A stretch of DNA of 64,000 bases from Anarhynchus alexandrinus (Eukaryota; Chordata; Aves; Charadriiformes; Charadriidae), in contig VUYV01000035.1 in NCBI GenBank assembly GCA_008711295.1, forward strand, positions 4,916,742 through 4,980,741, in the 5' to 3' direction. A program made the translations under genes and the position numbers. Positions within the stretch are counted from its first letter, which is position 1, and every line of letters begins with the position of its first letter. The notes beneath the pieces are model-generated. The model was not told where the DNA came from, made no database searches, and saw only the letters and a list, made by a program, of their open reading frames with translations. Below, piece by piece: positions 1 to 13,202 of this stretch.

Positions 1-368
1 CATAAATCAGAAGACCAGGAGCTTCTCCTCCGCTAGTTTATGGACTATGAATAAGATTGCACTTATCCTGATGATCCTTCTATTAGGCCATCATTCACCA
101 CTATAAGATAGACTGCCCCTCAGAAAGAAAGGACACATCCATACAAGGAGATCTGTCAAAAGGACTCAACATGTCACTCCAAACATGCCCATGACCCAAC
201 CAACACCTATTTGTCTCCCTTCCTTCTTTAATTTAATCTATTTTTTCTCTTTTCTGATTCCTTTCCCTTTTCACCTGCTCACTGAATGGAAAATGTGCTG
301 ATAGGAAGGCAAAGATACCAGCTGCTCTGTAACTCTCCCCATTTATCTCTCTTAGGTCCTGAATCAGT

Positions 369-404
369 CAGGTGCTTATGTGCATGCTTAACAATAAGCA
401 CCTG
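369..404. repeat. Perfect 11-bp inverted repeat with paired E-boxes
   Basis: The arms caggtgcttat (369-379) and ataagcacctg (394-404) are exact reverse complements separated by 14 bases. Each carries a CAGGTG E-box. The surrounding stretch tcctgaatcag...gtgcatgctta resembles a palindrome-rich dispersed repeat that I recall from turtle, crocodile and bird DNA; I cannot name the family with confidence. Confidence 0.7.
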
Positions 405-621
405 CTTGAATCCATCCCTATTCAGTGAAATATTTAAAACCCATTGTAAGCCCCACTGATACCAAGTGGAGCTAAACACAGTTAATGTCATACTTAAAAT
501 TCAGCCCAGATGAGTAGTGCTTTGTCAAACCTTTATATGGCACTGGATAGCAATGCAGCCCTAAATGACCTCCAAAAAGGTGGTTATTACAGATATTCCT
601 AGTAGTTAGGGGCAAATACTT

Positions 622-649
622 TCAGGTGCAGTTACGAAAATGCACCTGA
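622..649. repeat. Perfect 9-bp inverted repeat with paired E-boxes
   Basis: The arms tcaggtgca (622-630) and tgcacctga (641-649) are exact reverse complements around a 10-base loop. Each carries a CAGGTG core. It lies 218 bases from a similar hairpin at 369-404, so both may come from one old repeat. Confidence 0.7.
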
Positions 650-3600
650 CTTCAGATTTTTGCCACTCACAAGCAAAAGTTCAAGGAAGCTGAGAGGAGA
701 AGGCTCAATTGGTCTCAAAAAAAATCACAAAATCTTTGAGGATTAAATGCACAAAAATGCTGCTTTTAAAGTTTTCAGGATAGCAATTGCTCACAGCTGC
801 CACAAAACCCAGACAACTTCCATATATTTAATTTTGTCTGCCTAAAAGCTAAATTTACGTGTTACAAAATCTGAAGGTAACCTAGGGATGCTGTTTTGTA
901 GCTGCTTGCCTACAATTTCTAACACTTGAAAGTCATCATCTAATGAGACGATTTGTGTGGAAACCATTCAGTATCTCAGTTACCGTCTTGACTCGTCATG
1001 ACCAACTGAGATAACTCATCACTAACACAAACAGTTCATTTCAGCAGCAGAAATATCTTCCCGGAGGATGCATGGTGGGCTGGCTATGAAAGGCCCTATG
1101 CCAGAGTATAGGGGGAGAAGACTACAAAACTGTAGCTGCAGTCTACATATCCTCAAGAACATAAAATAACTAAAACTGCCTGTTTCTGGCCTGAAGAAAA
1201 TTTGTCTGTGGTATTTGTAAGAGCCATCTGTTCTCCAGAAGTTCATTGACCATTGCACAAATGGAGTGGCAATGCCTAATGGCAGGTGTCTAATGGGCAG
1301 ATGAAGAGAGCAAGCTGAACAGCTCAGTCTCTAGCTATTAAAATTGGCTTTGGTTGGGCTGCCTGGTTGAACTGCCAACGGCTTGGCTATTAGAGGGCTC
1401 AAGATGTTTATCTAAAGATAGGTGGAGGGCTCTTGATCAGTTTTCAGCACTCTGTGGCTCTGTCTAACCTGCTATAAACACTGCCTGATCTTTGGATCTG
1501 CCTGGAGCTTTGTGCAAGATCAAGATAACACACCCAGAACGCGAGGTGTGCGAGAGCCATAGAAAAGCGATAGATTTGGTGATGGGAAACATTTAAGCCT
1601 ATATTGTCTTTTCTCTTATATGCAGCCAGGAGGGCCCATATCACTGAAAACACCTGAAAGTTCTTTCAAAGTGCAAGGAGTCTCTCAGGTCAGGTGTCAT
1701 GTGGAGGCAGCAAGACCCTGGCACTCGCAGTGCCATTTGCTGGCAGCATCCCTCAGTGTCCCACTTCTTTCCACTCTTGAAGAAGCCTTTTACCTTGAAA
1801 GACCTCCCATGGAGCACAGTTCATCTGCCTAGCAATACACTCACCATGGGCTCACCAGAGATGAGTACTTTGTACCACTTCCCCTGTTCAAAATATCTGC
1901 CGAGATATTTATGTTCGGCTCTTCTTACACGTGGAATCTCTCCTCAGCCAGGGCCCTGTGAAACAGCTTCACTACAAGGCACCGGTGAAGCTTCAAACTG
2001 GTAAAGCAAGCAGTGAGGCAGGAGGCACAACCTTCACAGGAGGTAAATCACAACAACGCAGCGTGCAAAGAACAGCAGACATCACCATGCTCACCCAAAG
2101 CTTGCCAAAGAGCCTGCTTGTTTGAGTTCCCTCTGTTGCCTCTTTACACGTACACAATTGCTCACACACACAGAGAAGATGAACAACTACATGGAAAAAA
2201 AACCACACACATGCTAAAACTCAATCAAACTATGCTTCTTCTGCCAGCTGGAAAAGGAGGGTTGGAGTGTTTCTTGTTTTCCCTATTTATTACCCACACA
2301 GCAAACACTGGGATACCAATTAAGAACCTGTATAGAAAAGGTAAAGCAGTATAAAGAGGATAAAAATACCTGAAACAAACTCATCTGCTTTGCCCAGGAG
2401 GAGCTGCTATTTCACTTCAATGCCTGCTGAAGTTGTGGATTCCTCCCTTAGTCTCAGCAGTGATTTTCTTTCCTTAATTAATCAATTACACATGTAACTG
2501 TGGTCCATTAGCAAAGCAGATGACTGTCTTCAGACTCTGATTACTGGTTTTGGAAGAGCTCAAAAATATTTCAGTAGGATGAATAAATTTTCTCTATGAG
2601 GTTTTAATGAGACCATTTAGCATTTTTTTTAAAAAACCCAAGAACCGAAATGGGCATAATAAGCCAACGCCACCTACATCACACACTTGGGAAAAACAAC
2701 AGGCCCCAGTTTTAGACCCTGTCTGCACTTAATTGTACTTGGAAGAGTACATAATGGAGGACTAACGGTACCTATGCGTTTAGTTCACTTAGCAGTGCAG
2801 AGGGGATGATTTCCTACACGCAGTATAGCACTTTGGTTAGCTGTTTTATAAGATAATGATCAGGACACATACATTAGTAATAGACTGCCAGGACTAGTGT
2901 GTCCTGGGTTATAAACCCCAGCTGGTCATGATCATAGTTATTAATAATAACAGTAATCTGCATTTCTAAATCACTTCTGACCGCAAGAGCTACCAGAGTC
3001 TGTTTATATAATATACATATTGCTGTAACTCTAATTTCATCTGTGTATAAATATAGGGGCATTTTCCAGTGTGGGGGCATGTTTTCAAAAAACCAAAAGC
3101 TCAGTTCTTAGAGCAACTCAGTATACCGTGCTGCACACAAAAACGCAGCCAGGATTTCAGTATTTACGTTTCTGACATCTTCCCATAATATACACAGTGC
3201 GTCTGTTCGTTTCATTAATCCATTATTGACAAGAAGAGCTCAGAACTTTGATTTTAAATCTCATCTGAGATTCTGAAAGCCTCTAGTCTCTAGCAAGCGC
3301 TTGCCCCTGGGTCACTGCTACTATTATACGCTGATTTGCATTTACGTATTTTGTTTGGAGGCTGAATTGTGTTTGCTCTCTCCTATCTGAATTTCTTTCT
3401 GACACTGAGGATAAAAACAGAGATCAACATGGGACATCAGCAACAGCTCACAGCTGTCCCCATCCCTGTTAAGTTCTCTCAGCCTTTCTTAATGTTTTAC
3501 TGATTATTTTTCAAACTGAGAGGCTTAAAGCCAGGAAATTCCTGAAAAATTAGTTTTGAACTCAAGTGCTAAAAATATACATTTCGTATAATGCTGAAAA

Positions 3601-5727
3601 GAAGACAAAGTGATCCCCACTCTACATTTGCCAAAGCGTCTCTGAAATCCAAACAAATTAAACTTCTTATTCACTCAGCGTTGCCAAGTGGATGGGTACA
3701 AACCTCTTGTTCTCCTCCAGTAGTGAGCATTGGATGACAAGTATATTGGCTAGATTCTGGGACTTATTCTGGTAATTGGTTTACCAATAAGGAAGGCACC
3801 AGGGCCTTCAAACCCTTGCTGGAGTAGGGTCCTGCATCCCTGCTGGAACACGCCCAGAGCTCCCAAGCTATGGACTCCACTGGGTTTTCACTCCTCTTTC
3901 CTCTAAGGGTATACAGACACCATTACTGAGTGAGATGTCAGAAATATATGGATAACACGGCCCAAAAGCTGGGATAAAGGCAGCTCAGTAAGAAGCAATT
4001 TGCATTGTAAAGAAGTCTTATAAGTATGCAGCCTATTAATAACTGCCTCCATTTGTGACAAATGTCACCAGGCTGATTTGAGCTGCTTTGGAGGCAGAAT
4101 GGATAGCAATTATCTATCACCCCAGAAGATGCTCTCAACAAATGATTCACCTTTCAGGGGGGATGGGGTGGTGTTTTCTTTTGTTTTGTTTTCATAACTA
4201 GTAATTGCAACATGAAAATCCTTTGAAAGTAAAGGCTTCAGACTTAGGGTCACCTCTGCAGGCCATTTGCATCTCCCCAACCCATCAGCCCTATTGCACT
4301 TTGTGTTGCACAAACTTGAAAGCAAAATGTGAAAATGATCAGAAAGCAATGGAGAAGATTAAGTCTTTGGGCATTTACATAGCTTCAGAGCCATGACGGC
4401 TGAAGAAAAGCTTTCTGTGGCACCTGGAAAGGCAGCAGTCTGCAGATGGGTACCAGCTTTTGGCTTGACATCAGCTCTGGAGTGGGAGAATGGCCCATGT
4501 TACAGCTGAATCCTCAGAAAAGACCTGCTTAGGCACCCATTCAGCTCTCTCCAGGCATGGGCAGAGATAGCACCAGGGTGGTGAAGAGGAATACAGCTAT
4601 CAATATAGTCAACACAGATTTTGCAATGTGCCCCACTGAATTGACTCAAATTTTCTGGAGTTGTGTCAATGTGGTGTCTGCAGCTTGTTTCTGCAAGCTG
4701 CAGAAACACAGATGAGCTCAAGAAAATTAGATGCAGCTTGATCACATGAAAATTTGAGGAATTTGAACTCTGTGCTGTCAGAATGTCACCTTTTTAATCC
4801 TGACACCTGTCATCTACATTTTACAGCCACTGTCTTGTCCTTCTGCCTCCAGCCCACTGCAGCCAGGTCTTCCAAGAATCAAGTACCTCTTGCACATGTG
4901 TGGGGAATCACTTCTAAACCCGTGTCTTTCTTCCCCTGCCTTTCTGGCAGCTTTCTATATTGCTCAAGACATACAAACACTAGACAGGAAATTCCTGGCA
5001 TCTGACTAGTCACGGAGTGCTGACTTTAGGACACATTTATTCTCTTCCAGTTGCTCACGTACCATTAATAGACAATAAACTTTGGATCTTGAGGTAGGGC
5101 ACTTGGAGTGATGAATAAAGATTCAGGAATCATTTGAACATGCTCATCTAAGTTATTTACATTTGTGCTTAGTTTGGGGAATAAAATGTGAGTGTAATTG
5201 AGCATCCTGAATGCAATGTGTAGCTTGCGTAATTTCAGATGTTTGTTTGTGAAAATCTTCCAGAGCTGCCTCTGGGAGTCTTCTGCAGAGACAATTTTGC
5301 AATTACCTGACCCTCACTGTAGTTTGAAACTTTTAAGCAATTTTCCCTAGAAGAAGTGCTCTTACTGAACCCAAGGTATTCAGTGGAGGAAAGAAACTCC
5401 CACAGAGGCAGAAAAATCACTCTAATTCACCTAGTGGATGTTCAGCAAATGCTCATGGGCTCATGAAACAGATCCCATTACCCCCTCCATGAGTCAGGGA
5501 CAAGAGGAACAGAATCAGTCACTTCCCCAGACATGTCTGTTGGGGAAGTTGTCGGTCCTTGAGACACCACGGATCGTGGAAGATACACAGCAAAATCAAC
5601 TGCAAACATTTCAGCTTCCTCCATCTGTCCCTGCAGAGGCATCTTAAACTGGGATGTTTGCAGGGAGAGCCCAAGTTCATGCCACCTGCCAGTAGCTGAA
5701 TCTCCAAATGCCCAGTCATATTCTGCA

Positions 5728-5776
5728 GCAAGCTGAGCTCTTGCTGAAGTCAATGGGCTCAGCTCTTTGCAGGACT
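5728..5776 (-). repeat. Fragment of ancient dispersed repeat (unnamed)
   Basis: On the minus strand it reads tcctgcaaagagctgagccc then attgacttcagcaag. This parallels 25586-25635 and a motif (gctgagc...ttgacttcag) that I recall as common in sauropsid DNA. The family is not identified. Confidence 0.35.
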
Positions 5777-8700
5777 GGGCTTTCTGCTAGCAGAAGTGAT
5801 CACATGAGATGTTGTGACAAGCCAGTATCAGGTCACATATCTATCCCAATCCAAGCATTGACTACAGGCTTAGGCTATGTGAATGGTTTTATATCCTATT
5901 ATAAAGTTACCAGTTCCTCACTGTCATCCAGTCCTCACCATCTCTCAGGCAGTTTAAGAGACAGTAATGGCAAAGTTATCAACACCTTCACATTTTCTGT
6001 TTTGTTACCTCCAGTACAAATATCAATTACACACTCTGACAAGAAGAAAATGAAATTGCAAAGTGTTAGGCTGCAGGTATTTAGTTCGCTGATTGGGACT
6101 GTCTTTAAAATACTATAATGACACCATCCCAGCCAGATAACAGAGAGATGGGGTATTATGTGCATTCCTACACTTTGAATTTAAATTAAAATTTGCTGTG
6201 ATTTAAGATGTTATCTCCTTTGAAGGTCTATATTTTCCTTGGAGAAAATAATTATTTGCAGCTAATAATGTGAGTCGCTAGGCTAGTGATTAGTATATTT
6301 GCAACAGGGCAAATTTGCTCCCTATTGTCGAAGACTCAGGTGCATTATTTACAGCATGATAATCTCAATCTGGAAGGAATCTTTGACTTGAAATGAGACC
6401 TATTCTTTAAAGCTCATCATCACCTTGCCTGCTTTTGCTTATGCCTGTTTGGAAGGTACATTTTTCTCTGTGATTTGCAGAAGTCATTACCGAATGCTTG
6501 AAAGTCCATCAGCCAGGTTACCTTGACAATTTATTTTATGAATAGTAATAACAACAATGACAATAAATAAAGCTAAATTATGTCCAAAGGAAAACAAAGT
6601 AGTTGCTTGTGAGTTGTGATTGCAAAGATAGGTAGTAAGAAAGATGCAAGGACATAATACAGGTACTGACAGCATCATCCCCCATGTCTCATTTTGAAAC
6701 TAAATTAATCAGACCCCCATCCAAGGACTTTACTCATAGGTGTAATGTCAGGCAACAGGTTCTTGTTACATAAGGAAAGGGGAACACGAGAAGTAATGTT
6801 CAGGATGACAACTACAACAGTTCAGGACAGAAAATTGTAATGCTCTATCCCTAAACCAGCTCAAGGGCAGACACCAGACTAAATTAGGGTCCCTCTACAA
6901 CAAACAGAAAGATCTAGATTTTCCTCCACATTGGCTTTAATGCTTTGTGCAGTTATACGAGAATGACTGCTCTTTGAAAAGTAGAGCCATTTCAGTGGAA
7001 ATCTCTGTTGCACAAACATTTCACCTTGTGCTGGTTCCTTGTCATGCACAATTAAATCCTGGCTGAGATATGCCTGGTGATTAGCTCAGCCCTTATTCCT
7101 TCCCTGCCACTATCTCACATACTGGAGGAACTCATTCTCAATGATTATGTTGCTGATAAGGGAATTCCCAGGACTACAGTGCCTGAACGTATTGGATTTA
7201 CATAATCTTGCTTAAAAATCAACATTGCATTTGCATCATGTCACCAGATTCCAGCTGCATCAAACGAGGGTGGATACCTGGGGAAGTCATACCTGAAGAT
7301 GAAGAGATAAAACAGAGAGAAAGAAAAGGAGACAGAAGGTGATTTTCCCAGATTTTGCTGTGCTGTGAATCACCTCAGAGATCTAGTTCAGAAAGTCTTT
7401 CTTCTGAAGTGAGAAAGAACTGCGAGCTTTCCAGCAAGCCGCACCACCACCCTAATTTTCATTCAGAGAAGCTGCCACCCACACCTCCGCTAGTTTGGGG
7501 CTTGCATGCACGGCCACAGAGATTCAGGTTGAGGCCTTTGCTTTGGACCTTGACCAGTGGTGCACTGGGAGAAGCCATTGGAAAGGCCCATTACAATGCC
7601 TCGCATCAAACAGATGCCAGTGGTCAGAAAAGGATTATTGTCTTCTGATTAGCTTGGTAATTGCTCATATTTTAGTGCATCTTTCCGCAAAAGACCATTG
7701 GGGTGAAGACTTTTCACGAACAGCTACCCTGTTTAAGATAACATGCCCACTTAATTTGAAGCAACTATCTCATGCATACAAGCTTTTTGACTATGTTTCT
7801 TGTGGTTCTCCGAAATTATTTGAGATTGTTCTGTTTCTGTGCAAGCACTCAGCATTCTGTGCTGTCACATGCTAGCAGAAAGACAACCCTCATGAATAAA
7901 ATGTTCTGTTTGTCTGTTAAAGTCCAGACAATATCATGTTAAAATTCCCATGCAAACCTGCCTCCAAGTCTTAAGCCAACCCTAAGAAAGGAAAGGTGGT
8001 AGACTGAAGGTTGTTGACACATCCCAAGTAGTTCACTGTCCAAGTTTCCTCTCAGCTTGGGCTTGAGTCGAGCCAGTCTCAAAGCTACTCCTCTTCTCAA
8101 TGAATTTCTTCAAGACACCATCCCCGTGTGAACAAGATTTCCAGCAAAAGGCCACAGATTCTCCCCTACAAGCGCAGGGTGTGAGCTGGGAAAGTCTTTC
8201 AACTTGTCTGTGACACCATTTATATTCAACAGTGGACATAAACTTTGGGCTTGTCTCTCTCCAAGTGTGTAAGAGGTTTATCTTCTCAGTGCTGTTGATT
8301 GAGCAGCCCAAGACAAGTTATCATTCGGCTGTTTAGGATATCTGCCCATTGCCAAGGAGCTGACTGGGATGTCAAAATCTCCAGACAAGAATTTCTCCCA
8401 GGGCTAAAAGTGGAGTGACCAGGAAAAAGCTGCAATTGCTAAAACTCTGCTTTTAAGCCCAGACAATGATCAGAAATGGGTTTGGGTTTGAACTTGGGGT
8501 TTTTGTTTGGTTGTTTTTTAACATTTCCTTACATTATTTTCCCATTTGGATTTCTTCTTCTTTGTGAAATCCTATTGCTAAAGCCCGTCTAAGGCAATTA
8601 TTCATCCCCAGTGGACATCGGAAGGTTGCAATAACCATGGTCGTTATTTGGAGATACACTTAACTTCAGCCTTGAACTCCTCTGTGGTGGGTGTGGCATT

Positions 8701-9040
8701 CACCCCAAATTACTTCTTTTTTCTTCTTAACCAGCATTTCTCCCACACAAGTTTTATACTGAACCTTGACCTATGGATACAGGGAAACCAGTTACTTGGA
8801 GTTAAATTTGCACCACTTAAAAGAAAAAGCTCTTTTAACTGACCTGTAGAGGGACGTGCTGCAATACCAGAGATAAATGACAGCAAAGTAACAGAGCTTC
8901 AGGACACCCCAAAACCAAAACCTCTGAAAATCTGCCAAAGAAGGTCTCTCAGGCCCCTAACGCAGGGGTAACCACACACAGAGCTAGAGATCTACCCCAG
9001 AGACCAACACAAAGCTGACACTATTCCTGTCCTCTTCCAG

Positions 9041-9110
9041 ATGGGACGTGAAAGGGAACAAAGTGACTTAGCAGGGTCCTACAGCTGGGCCAAGCCAGGG
9101 CTGCGAACTC
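9041..9110 (-). repeat. MIR-like SINE fragment
   Basis: The plus strand reads aaagtgacttagcagggtcc, then tacagctgggccaagccagg, then gctgcgaactc. This follows the order of the reverse complement of the MIR consensus (aagtgacttgccca..gtcacacagct..ggattcgaac). Old and diverged. Confidence 0.5.
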
Positions 9111-10540
9111 TTTATGGTCTCTTTGGATAAGGTCAAACGAGGGCTGTAAAAAAGTTGTTCTGAAATATTTATAGGCCTAAGGGCTTGGTACGTGACTGGT
9201 TTCTGTGGAGCAGTTTGTTGTTCAGGGGTCTAAGGGAAGGAACAGGGCTGCTGGGAAGTTTTCAAAGCTCTTACCCTTATCCTGAAAAAGAAAGGATAAA
9301 AGCCCTGAATTTGTTATTCAAAGATGTGTTGCGAGAGGCTGAGTACAATATTCTCTTCCCAGTCTGAAGCAGAAGATTTCAAGGCTAAGAAAGGGCTCCC
9401 TCTGGAGAAATATTACCAACTTCTGAAACCCCACAGCCATCAGAGCCTGCTCCAGCTGCTGTCCTGCCTCAGGCACCCCACCACCGAGACGGGCTGCAAC
9501 CCTGGGAAGATATGTCATCCCTGGGGTAAGTCTCTTTACTTCGCTAGGGTTACAGAAGAGAGGAATGAAGCCACTTGAGATCTGGCTTTGCTCTCCTTGC
9601 AATTAGGTCTGTTTATATTTACTAGATAGCTCTTTTGTTTGTTTTCTATGGTGAATCAAAAGCTTTGCAGGGAAACCCAACCTCTTGGTTCCCAGAGATA
9701 AGCCATCAGTGTAAAAATCCATGGTGGACAGCAGCTGCATCCAGCTGTGATCGCAGAAAGCTCGCTAGGCTAGGGTAAAGCCCTGCTTAACTAGAGCATA
9801 AGTCTCATGATGGGTTCCACAGTTTCTACAAGCTGTAAGAAGGGCAGCTGCAACATTTGTTGGTATTATTTGGTTAATTTTCAGCAGGATCTGTCCTCTG
9901 ATCTGAATCACCTACCACCCACGTAGGGAAGGCATTGAGGATTTGTGATCGCAGGTTGTTTTGAGGTAAGCAAAGCACTTAGAAATTTTGTTGTCCCTTG
10001 TCTTACATTCACGACACAGGTATGTGGAAGGGGTTCATGAAACCACTCTGGGGAGAGACTTCTCATTTTAAGAGCTCAGATTTTAGCTGCAGAAGGTTCT
10101 GCCTGTGCTTGAGGCTGGAGAAGGAGGAACCCTTGGGGCAGTGCTGGTGACATCTTATAATGGTTAGCTGGGCTGGAGAACTTGTCCACAAAACACATTC
10201 ACTGCAGCACCTCAACAAGCCACCCCAGGAGTCACTGCGGGTGCTGACCTGTTCCTCAGTCTGTGGCATGGGCCAGCACAGAGCTCTTCTCCTCTAACTG
10301 GAGTCTCACCACATTTTTACAAGGGATTTGCATCTCCACTGGAAAACACTTAGAAGCTGGAGGCCAAGAAAGCCTGAAAACCATTGCACTAGTCTACCAA
10401 AGAAGAAACTCTCATATGTTTGCTTCAGGTTCGCACAACTCCCGTTTCAAAAGCTTTGGCATTTGACAGGGCTCGCTCTTCTCTAAACTTTCTAATCGCT
10501 GCTCTTTTTACCCCCTTTTCCCTGACTTTTCTGGGGGTCA

Positions 10541-10730
10541 GACCCCCGTGACCTGTACCTGATGGCTCTGGCGCAGCACCCTGTCCTGGCCAGGACTGCC
10601 GCTCCTGGGCGCAGCCTCCCGCCGCCCGCACTGCGGTGGCTGGGGAGCGGGGACCGGCAGCCTGTGCCGTGTGCGACTGCTGCCATCTTCTGGCCTTATC
10701 GAGACTAATTTCGGGCCCAAAAAGGCTGAG
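10541..10730. promoter_or_regulatory. CpG-dense patch with YY1-like motif
   Basis: About 15 CpGs in 190 bases, GC-rich, sharply bounded by AT-rich DNA on the right. GCCATCTT at 10682-10689 matches the YY1 core (AAGATGGC on the minus strand). It lies about 9 kb downstream of the SV2B stop codon with no recognised gene attached. It could be a short unmethylated islet, an enhancer or a promoter of a non-coding RNA. Function is inference only. Confidence 0.4.
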
Positions 10731-10775
10731 GCGGAATCAGTAAGGGCAGGTGTAATCATTCAGTTTTACATATAA

Positions 10776-10806
10776 ATGCATACGCGTGCATATATACATA
10801 TATGTA
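10776..10806. repeat. 31-nt perfect alternating purine-pyrimidine tract
   Basis: From atgcatacgcgtgcatatat through acatatatgta every step alternates purine and pyrimidine, with an ACGCGTGCA core. Such tracts can adopt Z-form or cruciform structure. It sits directly beside the CpG-dense patch at 10541-10730. Confidence 0.8.
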
Positions 10807-13137
10807 GCTATAGATACACACATATTTTTATAGGCAGAACAATTGCTGAACAATAAATTTATATATCACTTGTAATTTTTTCAAATAGTACTTTGTGGGT
10901 TAGTGCAGTAATAACTGTATATGCTTAAAATGTTAAAAATTATATATAAGCCCTAGCTCTTCTAATTATCATGGGCCAAGGTGGCTGCAAGTTCTCCGGT
11001 TAATTCTCCTCACCCACAGTCCAACAAAAAATAATCTGTGGTAACCTCTTTGGCTAGTTCTTTTTGTGTTACACACATCTGCTTACAAGAAACTGGGCTG
11101 AGAAACACAGACTCACTTGATATCAGCCACAAAGTTGTATCAGTGTTCGTGCGTTGGCAGTGTGCTCAGTCTCCAGCATTTTCTGCCACAAGCTGGAAAA
11201 ACAGAGCACCATGTCCCAGCACCAAGTGCCTGGCCGGGTGGTTGCTCTTCCCCTGATTTATGAACAAATGTGGACTCAGATTGCCAAGCCTGATCTCTAC
11301 TTTAAGAATCCCCAAACCAGTGTTTGAGATATAGGAGCACTGATAAAATGATGGGCCAGTTTACCATAATCTAACTCAAATCATGTTCCCAATATTAAGT
11401 CACTTCACAGTTCAGAAGCATCACTCAGACCTATTGCTGGATTTAATGGATGTTGGAATTGCCGTCATTTCCAGCCTTCTTCCCCCACTGGATAACCTTC
11501 TGTGACAGCTTGGGTAAACCTACACATCCAGGGAATCTGGGTCACTTATTGGTAGCTATAAGAATCTGTGCCAGAAAATCCACATAACGAGAAACATGAG
11601 ATGGTCAAGGTAGATTCATCAGTACAGAAAAATAGGAACACAGATTTGCAAAGGTTTTCTTATCATCCAGTCCATCCTATGCTATCTCAAGCAGCCATGT
11701 CACGTAATCCTGCTCTTAAATTCCCTGCACCCTACTTTTAAATTAGTCAGGGTTTTTTTATGCACAGTTTTTATCAGCAACCTTGTCTGCACATTAAAAT
11801 ACGGGATTTTTCCTGCTTATGGAGATTTCAGCCTTACACAGATTGTCAGCTATCCTGGAGTAAGGACCACTCAAAAGCACCTCCAAGGCTTTCAGTGCAA
11901 ATCTCTGACCTTTATTTAGAAGCCCACTTCTTAGAAAATGCTTTCTGGTGGTGTTTGCTAATACATAGTTTCCTACATAAAGGCAGAACACACACTAGGG
12001 TCTTACGGGCTGTTGACTCCATAGCTCTGTACTCCGCAGTCGGACATGAGTATTGCAAAATTCACAGCTGGCAGCTCCCACCTGAGACCAGTCCTCACCA
12101 GCTCCCCCAGTCTGCTGCTGGCTTTGGTTCATCCAGTGGGACCCAGCTCAGATGGGGATGAAACTGAGCTGAGGAAAAATGCCTGATTTAGTCTCCTGAT
12201 GATGGAGGTACCTTCATGGTTCCTTTATTACATTTCTAATATTTTCTGGCTCTTTATCTCTCCCTTGAATATTAACATGTTTGTTTTAGCCTGTTGCATG
12301 TGCAGTGTATGTGTGTAAACGCTGATTGACCTGACAACCTTTCAGCACCTGAATGTCTTTTCAACAAGCCAGAGTTGCCTCAGAATCAAAACCCTGCTGA
12401 TCTTCAGTGGATCTGGGGGAAGAGACTTTGCTGCATTTTATGGAATACGTGAAGTTGACATTCATGCATAAACCCCATAGTCTGCCAAGCAGCCTCCACT
12501 TACGCCAGGAGCTCTTTTCCCACGCAGCTGATGTTGTGCAGGTCTCTATCACCCTGCTCTGAAAGCATGGGGTGGGTAGTTAGATTTATACAGGGAGCTG
12601 CAAATAAAAAAAAATAATAAAAGAGCACACATCCTTAGAAATACATCCAGAAGAGTGTATGCTATGGTCAAATGGTGTGCCAAGCTACAAGAAGCAGCTT
12701 TTTTTTTTTTTTCAGACTTATTCTTGCTACAAAGGAGAGTTTAGCTCTTCAGTTTTGCGTGGCGCTTAAAAATATTTCACGGTTTCTCCACCAGAAAAAT
12801 TTTCAGGTTATATAGAGTTTCTCATGTAGTGTGTTAGGAAGCGCACAGTGTGATAAAATGGTGGTAGAAGGGAGACTTAATTGAGGTGGGATTGTTTGAG
12901 AGAGCAAGGACGTACACATAGCAAACATCAGAGGAAGTCCCTACCTTGTAAGGGTACAAAATCACCCATAACAGCCCTTGTAAAAAGACTCAAAGTGAAC
13001 ATTAAACGCAAACAGTACAAGAGTCATTCTTTTTCTTCCAGCTTTTTAATGTGATGGAGAGAACAAAACAAAGTCCATTGGAACAGCTGCAATTTCCAGT
13101 GACAACCAGACACAGATCAAATAAAAAAAAAATAAAA
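10807..13137. other. Intergenic DNA, no gene recognised
   Basis: AT-rich at its left end. A T14 run lies at 12699-12712. The 133-codon open frame at 11760-12161 has no conserved motif and no matching exon structure. Nothing else is supported. Confidence 0.65.
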
Positions 13138-13202
13138 GAAGAAAGGTTTCAAATGAAGAAGAAAGGTTTCAAATGAAGAAGAAAGATTTCAAATGAAGAA
13201 AA
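13138..13202 (+). repeat. Minisatellite, 20-bp unit, three copies
   Basis: The unit gaaaggtttcaaatgaagaa is repeated three times at exactly 20-bp spacing (13141-13200). The third copy differs at one base (gaaagattt). It follows an A-rich tract. No spacer-repeat alternation is present, so it is not CRISPR-like. Confidence 0.9.

Larger units (their letters stand above)
1..10540. other. Intergenic DNA downstream of SV2B, no gene recognised
   Basis: No open frame here resembles a known protein or shows linked exon structure. The longest (5708-6118, 136 codons) is low-complexity Ser/Thr-rich with no conserved motif. Visible content is limited to the repeat fragments and palindromes listed separately. 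Confidence 0.7.

Noticed and set aside
10678..10697. CTCF binding site around tgccatcttctgg
   Set aside because: It differs from the CTCF core at two important positions (expected gccmyctrgtgg); the YY1-like reading fits better.
11640..11990. Very old CR1 3' fragment
   Set aside because: Wording such as tcatccagtccatcc is suggestive, but no continuous match to a CR1 3' end could be followed.
13138..13202. Short repeats resembling a CRISPR array
   Set aside because: The 20-bp units are directly contiguous with no spacers, and the window is vertebrate DNA.
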